DNA of 38,205 bases from Acidimicrobiia bacterium (GTDB lineage Bacteria; Actinomycetota; Acidimicrobiia; Spongiisociales; ZC4RG35), in assembly GCA_009377735.1 (NCBI GenBank), contig WHTL01000001.1, positions 1 to 38,205 on the forward strand. The letters run 5' to 3'. Positions 1-7,892 of the stretch are shown here, in pieces; position 1 is the first letter of the stretch, and each line of letters opens with the position of its first letter. Made by a program: the position numbers and the translations under genes. The notes beneath the pieces were generated by a model. That model did no database searches. It saw nothing but the letters and a program-made list of their open reading frames with translations, and was not told the DNA's origin.

Positions 1-729
1 GCGACTGCCACCGTCGTCAACAATGTGGAAACCCTTGCCAATGTCCCGGGAATCCTGACTCACGGTGCCGACTGGTTCCGAGAGGTCGGCACGGAGGACT
101 CACCGGGACCGATGTTGTTCACTGTCTCGGGCGATGTTAGAAATCCATCGGTCGCCGAGCTTCCCCTTGGCACACCGCTCTCGTTTCTGCTCTACGGGGT
201 GGTCGGAGGCCTGGAGGCTGGTCGACGCCCCAAGCTGGTCGTCTCCGGGGTATCCAATCGACCATTGACGGCGAGTGAGCTGGACACCCCGCTTTCCTTC
301 GAGGCGATGTCCGAGATCGGGAGCGGCCTCGGCTCCGGTGGCTTCATCGTGTACGACGACACCACATGTGTCGTTGAGGTGGCGACCGTCCTCTCGTGGT
401 TCCTCCAAGTGGGGTCTTGCGGGCAGTGTCCGCCCTGTAAGTTGGGTACCACCGCCTTCGCCGAGGGGTTCGAGAAGGTGATGGCTGGAACAGCCACCGA
501 GGATGACCTCGACGACATGTTGGGCTGGGTTCCCCGTGTCACCGATTCCAACCGGTGTGGTCTCGGAGCGGGACAGCAGAACCTGGCAGCCGGCATCTTC
601 AACACCTTCCCCAACGATGTCCGCGCCTGCTTCGAAGGCCGGTGCCCCGGCCACCGCGGCCTGGCCCCCCCACTTCCCACCGATCACGACCCCCTCAACC
701 GCCGCCCCATCCAGATCTTCGCGCCGTAG
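1..729 (+). CDS. NuoF-like NADH-binding flavoprotein subunit, 3' part only
   Basis: The reading frame is open from base 1, so the true start lies outside the window; about 242 C-terminal residues are visible. It opens with the NNVETLANVP segment typical of NuoF/HoxF/FdsB flavoproteins of complex I, bidirectional hydrogenases and NAD-dependent formate dehydrogenases. An SLBB-like stretch follows, then the 4Fe-4S ligands: Cys codons at 418, 427 and 436 (CGQCPPC) and a fourth Cys at 556 (NRCGLG). These ligate the N3-type cluster that takes electrons from FMN. The N-terminal FMN/NADH-binding part is off-window. The tail after the cluster (FEGRCPGHRGLAPPLP) is not typical of complex I NuoF, so a formate-dehydrogenase or stand-alone NuoF-like subunit is possible. 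The next gene downstream is convergent and about 730 bp away, so this gene ends its transcription unit. Confidence 0.85.
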   Translation, partial: ATATVVNNVETLANVPGILTHGADWFREVGTEDSPGPMLFTVSGDVRNPSVAELPLGTPLSFLLYGVVGGLEAGRRPKLVVSGVSNRPLTASELDTPLSFEAMSEIGSGLGSGGFIVYDDTTCVVEVATVLSWFLQVGSCGQCPPCKLGTTAFAEGFEKVMAGTATEDDLDDMLGWVPRVTDSNRCGLGAGQQNLAAGIFNTFPNDVRACFEGRCPGHRGLAPPLPTDHDPLNRRPIQIFAP

Positions 730-772
730 GTGTAATGCGGTAGATGTGGCGGACTCCTGGGTCAGCGAGAGT

Positions 773-1326
773 ACGGACCGGGTGTGCCGCAACGAGCGAC
801 GATCATAGGCAACGGACGTGGGCAGTCGTGCAGATGCCGTGGTGGTGGGTGGGAAACGTATGCCGCGGCGAGTGTTCCACCAGCAAGACCCGCGGCGACG
901 TAAGACCTCAGACTGCGCTCACCTAAGACCCGGCAATCACCCCGACACGACAGACAGGCACAGGTACGCGGATGTTGAGGTCGGACGACCGCAGCCACGC
1001 GAGAAGTGAGGTGGAGGCAGCCGTTGGGGGTCTGGGGGACGTCGCGGTCGCCGATGCCACGGACCGGGTGTGCCGAAAGAGGCGATGACTGCGGGCTCCC
1101 AGATACGGGTGGTCGTGCAGATGCTGTGGTGGCGGGTGGGAAGCCTCAGCCGAGATGAGCGGTTCACCGGCGAAACCCGCGACCAGATAAAACAACAAGC
1201 CGAAGTCACACCGAACCCGACAACCTCGCCCTTATGCGACAGACAGGCACCGCGTCGCGGAGGTGAGGTCGGACGGCCCGGCCACGCGGGGAGTGGGGTA
1301 GAGGCAGCCGTTGGGGGTCTGGGGGA
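773..1326. repeat. Degenerate ~287-bp tandem duplication
   Basis: Several blocks recur in the same order with a spacing of 286-288 bp: ACGGACCGGGTGTGCCG (773 and 1059), GTCGTGCAGATGC (about 826 and 1113), GAGGTCGGACG (977 and 1265), and GAGGCAGCCGTTGGGGGTCT (1014 and 1301). Blocks between these anchors have diverged, so the duplication is old or under relaxed constraint. No function is recognised. Confidence 0.75.
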
Positions 1327-1345
1327 GTCCCCCAGAAATAACAGC

Positions 1346-1394
1346 AACCCAGGGTTCCCACGGTCGCTCAGCGACGTCCCCGGCCCTAAGTTCG
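1346..1394 (+). repeat. 49-bp dispersed repeat, copy 1
   Basis: It begins with AACCCAGGGTT, has a central palindrome GTCGCTCAGCGAC and ends with GGCCCTAAGTTCG. The two ends are themselves an imperfect inverted pair (GAACC-CAGGG against CCCTAAGTTC). Exactly 49 bp separate the first and last conserved base in all four copies in the window. Confidence 0.8.
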
Positions 1395-1416
1395 CAACCG
1401 GCCGTGCGTCGGTGCG

Positions 1417-1465
1417 AACCCAGGGTTCCCACGTCCGCTCAGCGACGTTCCCGGCCCTAAGTTCG
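1417..1465 (+). repeat. 49-bp dispersed repeat, copy 2
   Basis: Near-identical to copy 1, 71 bp downstream and in the same orientation. Its right end (CCCTAAGTTCG) overlaps the end of the convergent amidohydrolase gene and supplies that gene's TAG stop (minus strand, 1459-1457). The repeat therefore reaches into the coding frame. Confidence 0.8.
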
Positions 1466-2728
1466 GCGGTATCTTGTCTCGCCCGCCACCACGGTGGCGG
1501 AGCATCTCGATGCGCCCTGGGTGACCAATGACTCAAGAACCTGGTCGGGGACAGGGTCTACGTCGAAGACGGCCAGGTCTGCCCGTGCTCCAGCAACCAG
1601 CTCACCGACCGCACCGCGCGTCCCCATTGCCTCTGCTCCTCCGATGGTGGCGGCCCGAAGGAGACGGGGTGCCAGGTCCTCTCCTTGGTAGCCCTGATCC
1701 CGTGCCAGGTCGTAGAGCAGTGCCACGTCGGCCATGAGATCGAGGGAGGGGCTCGAGCCTAAAGAGTCCGTCCCCACGGCAATGGGGTTGCCCTCCTCAA
1801 GGAACGCCCGGATGGGTGGTGGGTCGATTCCAACACCGAGGTTGGAGCGGGGACAGAGCGCCGTCGTCGTGTTTCGTTCCCGAAGGATACGCCTCCCGTC
1901 CTTGCCCAGGTAGACGCCATGCGCAACATGGGTGGTAGGTCCGAGAAGCCCACACGACTCGGCGAACTCGGCGGCCCCCATCCCGGTTCCACCACGGCCG
2001 AGGACACCCCAGGGACGACCGACACGCATGGCGACCCTCTCGGCGAGGGCACCACGGCCATTCCTGTAGTAGTCGTCCTCGGTGTCCGACTCGGCGAGAT
2101 GGATGTGAAGCCTCCGACCCATGTCATTAGCCAGTCGTGCCAGATGTTTCAGTACCGGCTCGTCGAGACTGTATGGGGCGTGGGGTGAGATACCGACCGT
2201 GGAATCACCGGAGATCGGGGCCTCGGCCACGGTGCTTGCGAGTGTCTCCTCGACATGGCTCTTCCAGGCTTCCTCGTCGACGCCGATCACCTCCAGATAG
2301 GCGACCCCCGCTACCCCCATCTCGTCGAGAATGCCGAGGGCGGCGACGTCCGTAACGATGTCGGCGAAGCAGGTGGTGCCATTTCGAAGAGATGCATGAA
2401 CCCCATCTCGGGCCGATTGAGCCCAGTCGTCATTCCGACGCTCTTCATACTCCTCGACGAACCGGGCCGACCAGGTGACATAGTCGGGATGTCTGACCGA
2501 CCCGACCGATGAGAAGCTGGTGTACTGGAGATGAGTGTGGGCGTTCACTAACCCCGGCACCATCACCCCCTGCCACTCGCACTTTTCCGCATCCGGGTAG
2601 GAAGCAGTGAGCCTGTCTCTCTCACCCACGTCGATGATCCGCCCCTGACGGCTCACAACACCCCCATCCCGGATTGGTGGCGCCGACACCGGGACCACGG
2701 TGGGGGCGAGGTGGATGGTGGTGGTCAC
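1457..2728 (-). CDS. Amidohydrolase, MTA/SAH-deaminase-like (ATZ/TRZ family)
   Basis: A protein of about 423 residues from the metal-dependent amidohydrolase superfamily, deaminase branch (methylthioadenosine/SAH deaminase, aminodeoxyfutalosine deaminase, chlorohydrolases). Visible motifs in order are NAHTHLQY near residue 62 (HxH metal ligands), SPHAPYS, HIHLAES, HVAHGVYL and VGTDSLGSSPSLDL with the metal-binding Asp. The most likely start is the GTG at 2728. It overlaps the stop of the upstream SAHase-like gene as GTGA, which suggests translational coupling; a TTG one codon upstream is the alternative. As the last gene of an operon with two SAHase-like genes, a role in deaminating an adenosyl thioether or related nucleoside is plausible, but the substrate cannot be read from sequence. 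The stop codon falls inside the 49-bp repeat. Confidence 0.85.
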   Translation of the reverse strand: MTTTIHLAPTVVPVSAPPIRDGGVVSRQGRIIDVGERDRLTASYPDAEKCEWQGVMVPGLVNAHTHLQYTSFSSVGSVRHPDYVTWSARFVEEYEERRNDDWAQSARDGVHASLRNGTTCFADIVTDVAALGILDEMGVAGVAYLEVIGVDEEAWKSHVEETLASTVAEAPISGDSTVGISPHAPYSLDEPVLKHLARLANDMGRRLHIHLAESDTEDDYYRNGRGALAERVAMRVGRPWGVLGRGGTGMGAAEFAESCGLLGPTTHVAHGVYLGKDGRRILRERNTTTALCPRSNLGVGIDPPPIRAFLEEGNPIAVGTDSLGSSPSLDLMADVALLYDLARDQGYQGEDLAPRLLRAATIGGAEAMGTRGAVGELVAGARADLAVFDVDPVPDQVLESLVTQGASRCSATVVAGETRYRRT

Positions 2729-3927
2729 CAACTTCGGGTCGCCTCCGCCTGCTCCTGGCTGGGAATGTCGATAACGAGCCCTGATGCGGCGAGTTGCGAT
2801 GCCGCCACCTCGTCGTCGATCTCATCGGGTAGGAGGTGGACCCCGACGGGGAGGTCGTTTCCTGCGAGGTGATCGAGGGCACGCAATTGCAGGGCAAGCG
2901 ACAGGTCCATGATCTCGATGGGGTTGCCCTCGCCCGCCGTGGTGTTGGCACAGTAGCCATCGGCGACCACGAAGACCGTTGTGCCCCCGGGAGTCCGCCA
3001 AGCCCGGACATTCGGCCGGACCGTGTCTCCACCGGAGAGGGGCGGACCGATGGAGGGATCGAACTCGGGTGGGCCGGCACCACCCACCGCAATGACGGTT
3101 CCCTCACGCATCTTGGCGACGTGCTCAGCGGTGAGGGTGTGGGCGATACCGGTGGCCGTGATGACGAAGTCGGCCTGACCAATCGCGTCGGCCACGGGGG
3201 CCACTTCGAACCCGTCGTGGTGGGCGCGCAGGGCGGCAACGGGATCTATCTCGGTCACCGTGACCCGGCCCCCGAGACCACGGGCCGCTGCGGCGATTCC
3301 ACGGCCAACCTTTCCGTAACCAACCACAACCACCGACGCTCCCGACATCTGCATGTTGGTGGCGTCGAGAACAGCCATAACCACTGACTGCCCGGTGCCG
3401 TAGACGTTGTCGAAGAGCACCTTGCTGCGGGCGTCGTTGACGGCGATGCACGGCACCTCCAGCACGCCATTCTGTTCCATCACCCGAAGGGGCCGGACTC
3501 CGCTGGTGGTCTCCTCGGCGACACCTTTGAGATGCTTCAGGGCGTCGCGGCGGTCGCGGTGGAGCCGTCGCGTGATGGAGGCGCCGTCGTCGCAGAGGTA
3601 TTGATTCCCAACATCGATGAACCGGTCGCGAAGAAGATCGACCCGCACCCTGTCTGCGCCCGTCTCGGCAAATACCGCGATGCCTTCCTCGGTCAAGGCG
3701 TCCACTACCTCCGTCTTGGTGGAATGACCGGAGCCGAAAACCGACACCTCCGCTCCCAAAGATGCCACGGCCTCGGCTAGACATGCTGTCTTCGGTTCCA
3801 AGGTCAGGGCTATTCCCACCTTCGCCCCATCGAGGTTCCCTGTCTGCCTGACGGTGGCGGTGGCGGCATCCAAGGCCGGCATGAACCCGCGGGCGAAGTC
3901 GATCATCCCACGACCCTTCTCAGTCAT
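2725..3927 (-). CDS. Divergent S-adenosylhomocysteine hydrolase-like paralogue (SAHH-B)
   Basis: A 400-residue protein with the full SAHase architecture of the short archaeal/Thermotoga type. It shows DDGASIT (~113), EETTSGV (~138), NDARSKVLFDNVYG with the Lys169/Asp173 pair, the NAD site GYGKVGRG (~203) and TEIDP after it, and EIMDLS near 338. Three His that are conserved in true SAHases (human H55, H301, H353) are replaced: Thr42, Pro286 (GAGPP in place of GHxD) and Asn335 (GNP in place of GHP). NAD binding is expected to survive, but normal SAH hydrolysis is doubtful. The start at ATG 3927 was chosen because it overlaps the upstream stop by 8 bp and has a GGAAC-type site before it; the longer open frame upstream is a shadow of the upstream gene. 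It may be a changed-specificity enzyme or a non-catalytic partner of the paralogue upstream. Confidence 0.85.
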   Translation of the reverse strand: MTEKGRGMIDFARGFMPALDAATATVRQTGNLDGAKVGIALTLEPKTACLAEAVASLGAEVSVFGSGHSTKTEVVDALTEEGIAVFAETGADRVRVDLLRDRFIDVGNQYLCDDGASITRRLHRDRRDALKHLKGVAEETTSGVRPLRVMEQNGVLEVPCIAVNDARSKVLFDNVYGTGQSVVMAVLDATNMQMSGASVVVVGYGKVGRGIAAAARGLGGRVTVTEIDPVAALRAHHDGFEVAPVADAIGQADFVITATGIAHTLTAEHVAKMREGTVIAVGGAGPPEFDPSIGPPLSGGDTVRPNVRAWRTPGGTTVFVVADGYCANTTAGEGNPIEIMDLSLALQLRALDHLAGNDLPVGVHLLPDEIDDEVAASQLAASGLVIDIPSQEQAEATRSW

Positions 3928-5206
3928 CGTTCCGTCTTCTTCCAGTCGACTCGGCTTCGAGGATGGAGGTGAGGGTGTCACTCTGATCCTCCCGGGGCAG
4001 GTCGAGCCTGATGCCGCGGCTTGCCAGCTTGGCGGTGGCAATCTCGCGATCCAGGTGGGAGGGGAACTCGTGGACGCCGGGATCGAGGTCGCCGGTGACA
4101 AGGAGGTGACAGCCCAACGCCTGTACGGAAAAGGAAAGGTCCATGATCTCAACCGGGTGCCCCATACCACCGGCGATGTTGACCAAGGCTCCCTCGGAGA
4201 GGACGTAGACCGGTCTCGCGCCATCGATTAGATATCGGGAAACCCCCGGTCTCACCTCGGTGACATCGCTGGACCGCGTCGCCAGTGCGGGGGTGTCGAT
4301 CTCCAGATCATGATGACCGGCATTGGCGAGCACGACCGAATCACCGAGGACGTCTATGTGGTCATCGCTCACGGCTCGCAAACCTCCGGTGGCGGTGATC
4401 ACGATCTCGGCGCCATCAATTGCCGTCATCATGTCGGCGACGTCGTGGCCATCGCTCAGCGCCTCGAGTGCCCGAACGGGGTCGGTCTCCACCACGACCA
4501 CCCGGCCTCCCAGGGCGTGGGTGTAGTTGGCAATGCCCCGTCCCACCCAGCCGTACCCGATGACAGCGACCCGCTTGCCGGGCAGTCGGAGGTTGGTCAA
4601 CGAGAGGATGGCCTGAAGGGTGGATTGCCCCGTGCCATAGCGATTGTCGAACATGTGCTTGCAGGCGGCGTCGTTGGCAGCGATGGCCGGCATCGGTAGT
4701 TCGTCGCGACTCTCCAGGGCACGAAGACGGGCGACACCGGTGGTGGTCTCCTCCGACACCCCCTGCAGCTCGGCATACAGATTTGGCCGGTCGCGGGCTA
4801 TGCGAACGGTGAGCTCCGCCCCGTCGTCGATGATGTACTCCGGTCCACTCTCGGCGACTGCTACCAGGTCGACCTCCCACATCTCCTGGGTGGCGCCCCT
4901 GGTGGAATGCACCTCGATGCCCCGCTCCACGAGTGCGGCGGCGACCTCGTCACGGGTGGTCCACGGGTTGGATCCGGCCACGATCACCTCGGCTCCGGCG
5001 TCGGCCAGCACGGTCGCCAGAAAAGCCGTCTTCGCCTCGAGATGCACCACGACCGCGACGCGACGTCCCCGGAGAGACCCGTCCTCGGTGAGTCTTCGAC
5101 GGACGAACCCGTCCAGGACGGGTGATCTCTGTCGCGCCCACTCGATAGCCTGCTGACCTTCGGGTGCCAGGGAAGGATCGGCAATCCTCGACCGTTCGAA
5201 CGTCAT
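3920..5206 (-). CDS. S-adenosylhomocysteine hydrolase-like enzyme (SAHH-A)
   Basis: A 428-residue NAD-dependent hydrolase of the adenosylhomocysteinase family. The family cleaves SAH reversibly to adenosine and homocysteine; the archaeal-type branch includes S-inosylhomocysteine hydrolase. Expected active-site residues are present: His55 (VVHLEAKTA), Asp128 (IIDDGAEL), Glu152-153 (SEETTTGV), Lys183 and Asp187 (CKHMFDNRYGTGQS), His298 (NAGHHDLEID) and His350 (GMGHPVEIMD). The NAD motif GYGWVGRG lies near 218. The ATG at 5206 forms an ATGA overlap with the transporter ATPase stop, which decides the start. It lies between an amino-acid-type importer and a second, degraded SAHase-like gene. Because of this catabolic-looking context it may not be the housekeeping SAHase. 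Confidence 0.88.
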   Translation of the reverse strand: MTFERSRIADPSLAPEGQQAIEWARQRSPVLDGFVRRRLTEDGSLRGRRVAVVVHLEAKTAFLATVLADAGAEVIVAGSNPWTTRDEVAAALVERGIEVHSTRGATQEMWEVDLVAVAESGPEYIIDDGAELTVRIARDRPNLYAELQGVSEETTTGVARLRALESRDELPMPAIAANDAACKHMFDNRYGTGQSTLQAILSLTNLRLPGKRVAVIGYGWVGRGIANYTHALGGRVVVVETDPVRALEALSDGHDVADMMTAIDGAEIVITATGGLRAVSDDHIDVLGDSVVLANAGHHDLEIDTPALATRSSDVTEVRPGVSRYLIDGARPVYVLSEGALVNIAGGMGHPVEIMDLSFSVQALGCHLLVTGDLDPGVHEFPSHLDREIATAKLASRGIRLDLPREDQSDTLTSILEAESTGRRRNDD

Positions 5207-5955
5207 AGACGACCAGCCTCGATGATCCGCTGTAGGAACTGCCTGGTGCGGGGGTTTGCGGGGTCGCTGAACAGTTGGGCTGGCTCGTTCTGCTCGAGGA
5301 TGCGACCATCGTGCAGGAAGCACACCCGATCGGCGACATCGCGGGCGAAGGCCATCTCGTGGGTCACGATCACCATCGTCATCCCCTTCTCCTTGAGATC
5401 GCGGATGACAGCGAGGACACCACCGATCAGCTCCGGATCGAGGGCGGCAGTCACCTCATCGAGGAGGAGGACGTCGGGATTTGTGGCCATGGCACGGACT
5501 ATGGCGACCCTTTGCTGTTGTCCACCCGAGAGCCGATCGGGATAAGACGAGGCGAATTCTCCCATCTCGAAGAGCTCGAGCAGCCGGTGGGCGTTGTCCT
5601 CGGCCGCCGCCTTGTCGACCCCGTGCACCCGGCGTGGTGCCAGAGTGATGTTGTCAAGGACCGTCATGTGGGGGAAGAGGTTGTAGGCCTGGAACACGAT
5701 CCCAATCCGCTTCCTCAGTTCGTTCTCGGTGAGGGATTCGTCGTAAAGGTCGACGCCGTCGAGGAGGATGCGGCCGCCCTCATAGTCCACAAGTCTGTTG
5801 AGACAGCGGAGCAGGGTGGACTTGCCCGAACCCGAGGCGCCGATGAGACAGACCACCTCGTGGGTGGCGACTTCGAGGTCGATCTCGTTCAGCACCATCT
5901 TGTCGCCGTAGAACTTGACGAGCCGTTCCACCTGGATCTTGGCGGGAGAATCCAT
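5203..5955 (-). CDS. Polar amino acid-type ABC transporter ATPase
   Basis: A 250-residue ATPase of the GlnQ/HisP family. It has Walker A GASGSGKST near residue 39, signature LSGGQQQR near 142, Walker B VLLLDEVTAALD near 162, and the H-loop VTHEM. It should power the permease encoded just upstream. Its ATG at 5955 shares one base with the permease stop (TGATG), and its own stop overlaps the SAHH-A start (ATGA). The importer and the two SAHase-like enzymes are therefore almost certainly translated from one mRNA. The substrate is unknown; the family usually takes polar amino acids and opines. Confidence 0.92.
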   Translation of the reverse strand: MDSPAKIQVERLVKFYGDKMVLNEIDLEVATHEVVCLIGASGSGKSTLLRCLNRLVDYEGGRILLDGVDLYDESLTENELRKRIGIVFQAYNLFPHMTVLDNITLAPRRVHGVDKAAAEDNAHRLLELFEMGEFASSYPDRLSGGQQQRVAIVRAMATNPDVLLLDEVTAALDPELIGGVLAVIRDLKEKGMTMVIVTHEMAFARDVADRVCFLHDGRILEQNEPAQLFSDPANPRTRQFLQRIIEAGRL

Positions 5956-6800
5956 CAGACGGTCCTTTGCAGACGGCGCTCCTGATCACGACGGGCGTAC
6001 CAGTCGGTGAAGCGGGCGAGGGGGATGCTTGCAATCAGGAAGAGGATGGCGGCCGCGATGAGGCTGGAGTAGTTGAAGGTCCGCGCGGTGTAGATCTCAG
6101 CGGCACGCACCGCTTCCCTCACACCGAGGACGGACAGGAGTGCCACGTCCTTCTGAAGTGAGACGGCGCCGTTGAGGAGTGCCGGTGCCACGTTGCGGAT
6201 CGCCTGGGGGATGATGGCGAAACGGAGGGTCACCCACTGGTTGAGACCCAGAGCCCGTGCTGCGGCGCGCTGGCCGTCATGGACCGCTTCCATTCCCGCC
6301 CGGTAAACCTCGGCGCTGTAGGCGGAGTATCCGGCGATCAAGGCTACCGAACCCCAGAAGGTGGCACTCGTAGGTAGTCCCGGTAGCTGGAGGGCGGGAA
6401 CACCGAAGCCGAAAAGAAGGATCAGAAGCAGGGCGGGCACCCCCCGGAAGAGGTCGATGTAGGCGATCGTGGCGAGACGGAACGGGGCGGCGATAGGCCC
6501 GGTGAGAGAGCGGAGCACTGCCAGCAGGAGGGCGAACGCCAAGATGATGACCTCAGCGACTATCCAGATCCTCAGGTTCAGCCAGAACCCGGCGAGGACG
6601 GAGGGAAACGACTCCTGGATGGCCTCCCAGGAGAAGAATTGGTTTCGCACCGCCGGCCACTGCTCGGCCGAGCTGATCCACCACGCCGCCAGACCGAACA
6701 CGATCACGGTGCTCACCCCACTGATCAGGAGCGAGGTTCGTCGCTCCCGCGCCACCCGTCTGTGATGGGCCTCCGCTACCGCGGTGGAGTGCTCGGTCAC
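5955..6800 (-). CDS. Polar amino acid-type ABC transporter permease
   Basis: A 281-residue inner-membrane permease of the HisMQ/GlnP family. A first hydrophobic segment (SLLISGVSTVIVFGLAAWW) is followed by the core with several further membrane segments. The EAA coupling loop is visible as EAVHDGQRAAARALGLNQW. The GTG start at 6800 is preferred because it overlaps the stop of the binding-protein gene as GTGA; a longer frame from 6839 would overlap it by 43 bp. Only one permease gene is present, so the channel is probably a homodimer. Confidence 0.9.
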   Translation of the reverse strand: MTEHSTAVAEAHHRRVARERRTSLLISGVSTVIVFGLAAWWISSAEQWPAVRNQFFSWEAIQESFPSVLAGFWLNLRIWIVAEVIILAFALLLAVLRSLTGPIAAPFRLATIAYIDLFRGVPALLLILLFGFGVPALQLPGLPTSATFWGSVALIAGYSAYSAEVYRAGMEAVHDGQRAAARALGLNQWVTLRFAIIPQAIRNVAPALLNGAVSLQKDVALLSVLGVREAVRAAEIYTARTFNYSSLIAAAILFLIASIPLARFTDWYARRDQERRLQRTV

Positions 6801-7762
6801 CCCTCGATCAGCGGGATATCTCCGCCTTGCTCGAGCCACTCCTCCGCCATGGCGTCGATGGCGCCGCTCTCGTGGAGGGCTTCAAGGGCGGGGTTGACAC
6901 AATTCACGTACTCGTTGCCCTCGGTGAAGAGGAGACCCATGCCCTCCCCACTGTCACCTTGCTCTGGCAGAAGACCGGAGATGACCGCATTCTCCAACTC
7001 GACCGCGGTGAGGAAGTGGGCAGTCGGGAGACCCACGACGGTGGCGTCGATCTGTCCCGCATTTAGGGCGGCAACGGTGTCTGCCTGGGTGTTGTATACC
7101 GCGGTGTCGGTATCGCCGATCACCTGCTCGATATAGTCGAGATCGGTGGTCCCGATGGTGGCTCCCAGGTTGGCTTCCGCCAGCTCAGCGAAGGTAGTTG
7201 CCTGGGCGGCTGGGGTGTCGCTCAAAGCGATCACCGACTTCTGCACGTTGTAGTAGGGGATGGAGAAATCGACGACCTCGTCTCGCTCCTCGGTGATGGA
7301 GTACTGCTGCATGTTGAAGTCGTAGTCCTTCTCACCGGGGGCGATGGCCTGATCGAAACCGGTGCGGACCCAGCTGACGTCCTCGGCGGCGAAGCCCAAC
7401 TCCTCGGCGAGGGCATATGCCACGGCACTCTCGAATCCCTCACCGTTGGTGGGGTCATCGTCCATCATCCAAGGTGGGAACACCGGTTCCCCGGTGGCGA
7501 TGGTGAGCTTTCCGGGTTCGAAGAGGAGATCACTGTCGGTGGAGCAGGCGGCGTTTACGGTGGTCTCCGTCGCCGCCGCGGTGGTCTCGGCAGGAGCCGC
7601 GGTGGTCTCGCCCGCCGCGGTGGTCTCGGCAGGGGCAGTGGTGTCCGGCGCAGCAGCGGTGGTCTCGGTCCCGACACCCGTAGTGTCTGCGGGATCCGAT
7701 CCCCCACACGCGGCCAGAACCAGGGTGAGTGCCAGCGTCGAATACATCAGCTTGCGGTACAT
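6797..7762 (-). CDS. Substrate-binding lipoprotein of polar amino acid-type ABC importer
   Basis: A 321-residue SBP_bac_3-type periplasmic/anchored binding protein. The signal peptide ends in the lipobox LAAC (Cys19), followed by a 43-residue Thr/Ala/Glu linker (residues 26-68) and then the ligand-binding lobes. Family-like elements include KLTIATGEPVFPPW near the start of lobe 1 and SITEERDEVVDFSIPYY. An AGGAGG site stands 8 bp before the ATG, which fixes the start. It is the first gene of the six-gene operon. The 130-bp gap upstream separates it from the aldolase gene and should hold the promoter; no SAH or SAM riboswitch motif was recognised there. The ligand is unknown. Confidence 0.9.
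   Translation of the reverse strand: MYRKLMYSTLALTLVLAACGGSDPADTTGVGTETTAAAPDTTAPAETTAAGETTAAPAETTAAATETTVNAACSTDSDLLFEPGKLTIATGEPVFPPWMMDDDPTNGEGFESAVAYALAEELGFAAEDVSWVRTGFDQAIAPGEKDYDFNMQQYSITEERDEVVDFSIPYYNVQKSVIALSDTPAAQATTFAELAEANLGATIGTTDLDYIEQVIGDTDTAVYNTQADTVAALNAGQIDATVVGLPTAHFLTAVELENAVISGLLPEQGDSGEGMGLLFTEGNEYVNCVNPALEALHESGAIDAMAEEWLEQGGDIPLIEG
7559..7687 (-). repeat. Thr/Ala-rich linker repeat inside binding-protein gene
   Basis: This stretch encodes about six imperfect units of the form ETTAAx or DTTAPA, directly after the lipobox Cys. It is low-complexity linker DNA, not a CRISPR-like array. The same style of linker is found in the two other binding-protein genes of the window. 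Confidence 0.8.
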
Positions 7763-7892
7763 CGGGATCCTCCTGGAGAAATACGATTCGATTGCTTCAA
7801 CACTCCCAATGCGAGATCACTGGCGAACTGTCACCCACAGGGAAAGATCCAGTTTACGACGTGATGAAGATCAGGTGTTCACCCGTGCCGGG

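Larger units (their letters stand above)
730..1456. other. Non-coding repeat island between convergent genes
   Basis: No convincing gene lies in these 727 bp. The frames that stay open are Pro/Arg/Ser-rich, lack good ribosome binding sites and show no known motif. The stretch holds a degenerate ~287-bp tandem duplication (773-1039 and 1059-1326) followed by two copies of the 49-bp dispersed repeat (1346-1394 and 1417-1465). It sits tail-to-tail between the NuoF-like gene and the amidohydrolase gene. Confidence 0.7.

Noticed and set aside
937..1536. Open frame of 199 codons on the minus strand within the repeat island
   Set aside because: It is rich in Pro, Arg, Ser and Thr, covers both repeat types, overlaps the end of the amidohydrolase gene and has no recognisable motif or ribosome binding site.
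3928..4224. 99-residue N-terminal extension of the SAHH-B frame
   Set aside because: It is the antisense-like shadow of the SAHH-A 3' end in another frame; the SAHase fold begins right after the ATG at 3927, which has an 8-bp overlap with the upstream stop.
7763..7892. Possible SAH or SAM riboswitch before the SAHase-like operon
   Set aside because: I looked for the conserved SAH-aptamer blocks on the minus strand and did not find them; only a good ribosome binding site for the first gene is clear.
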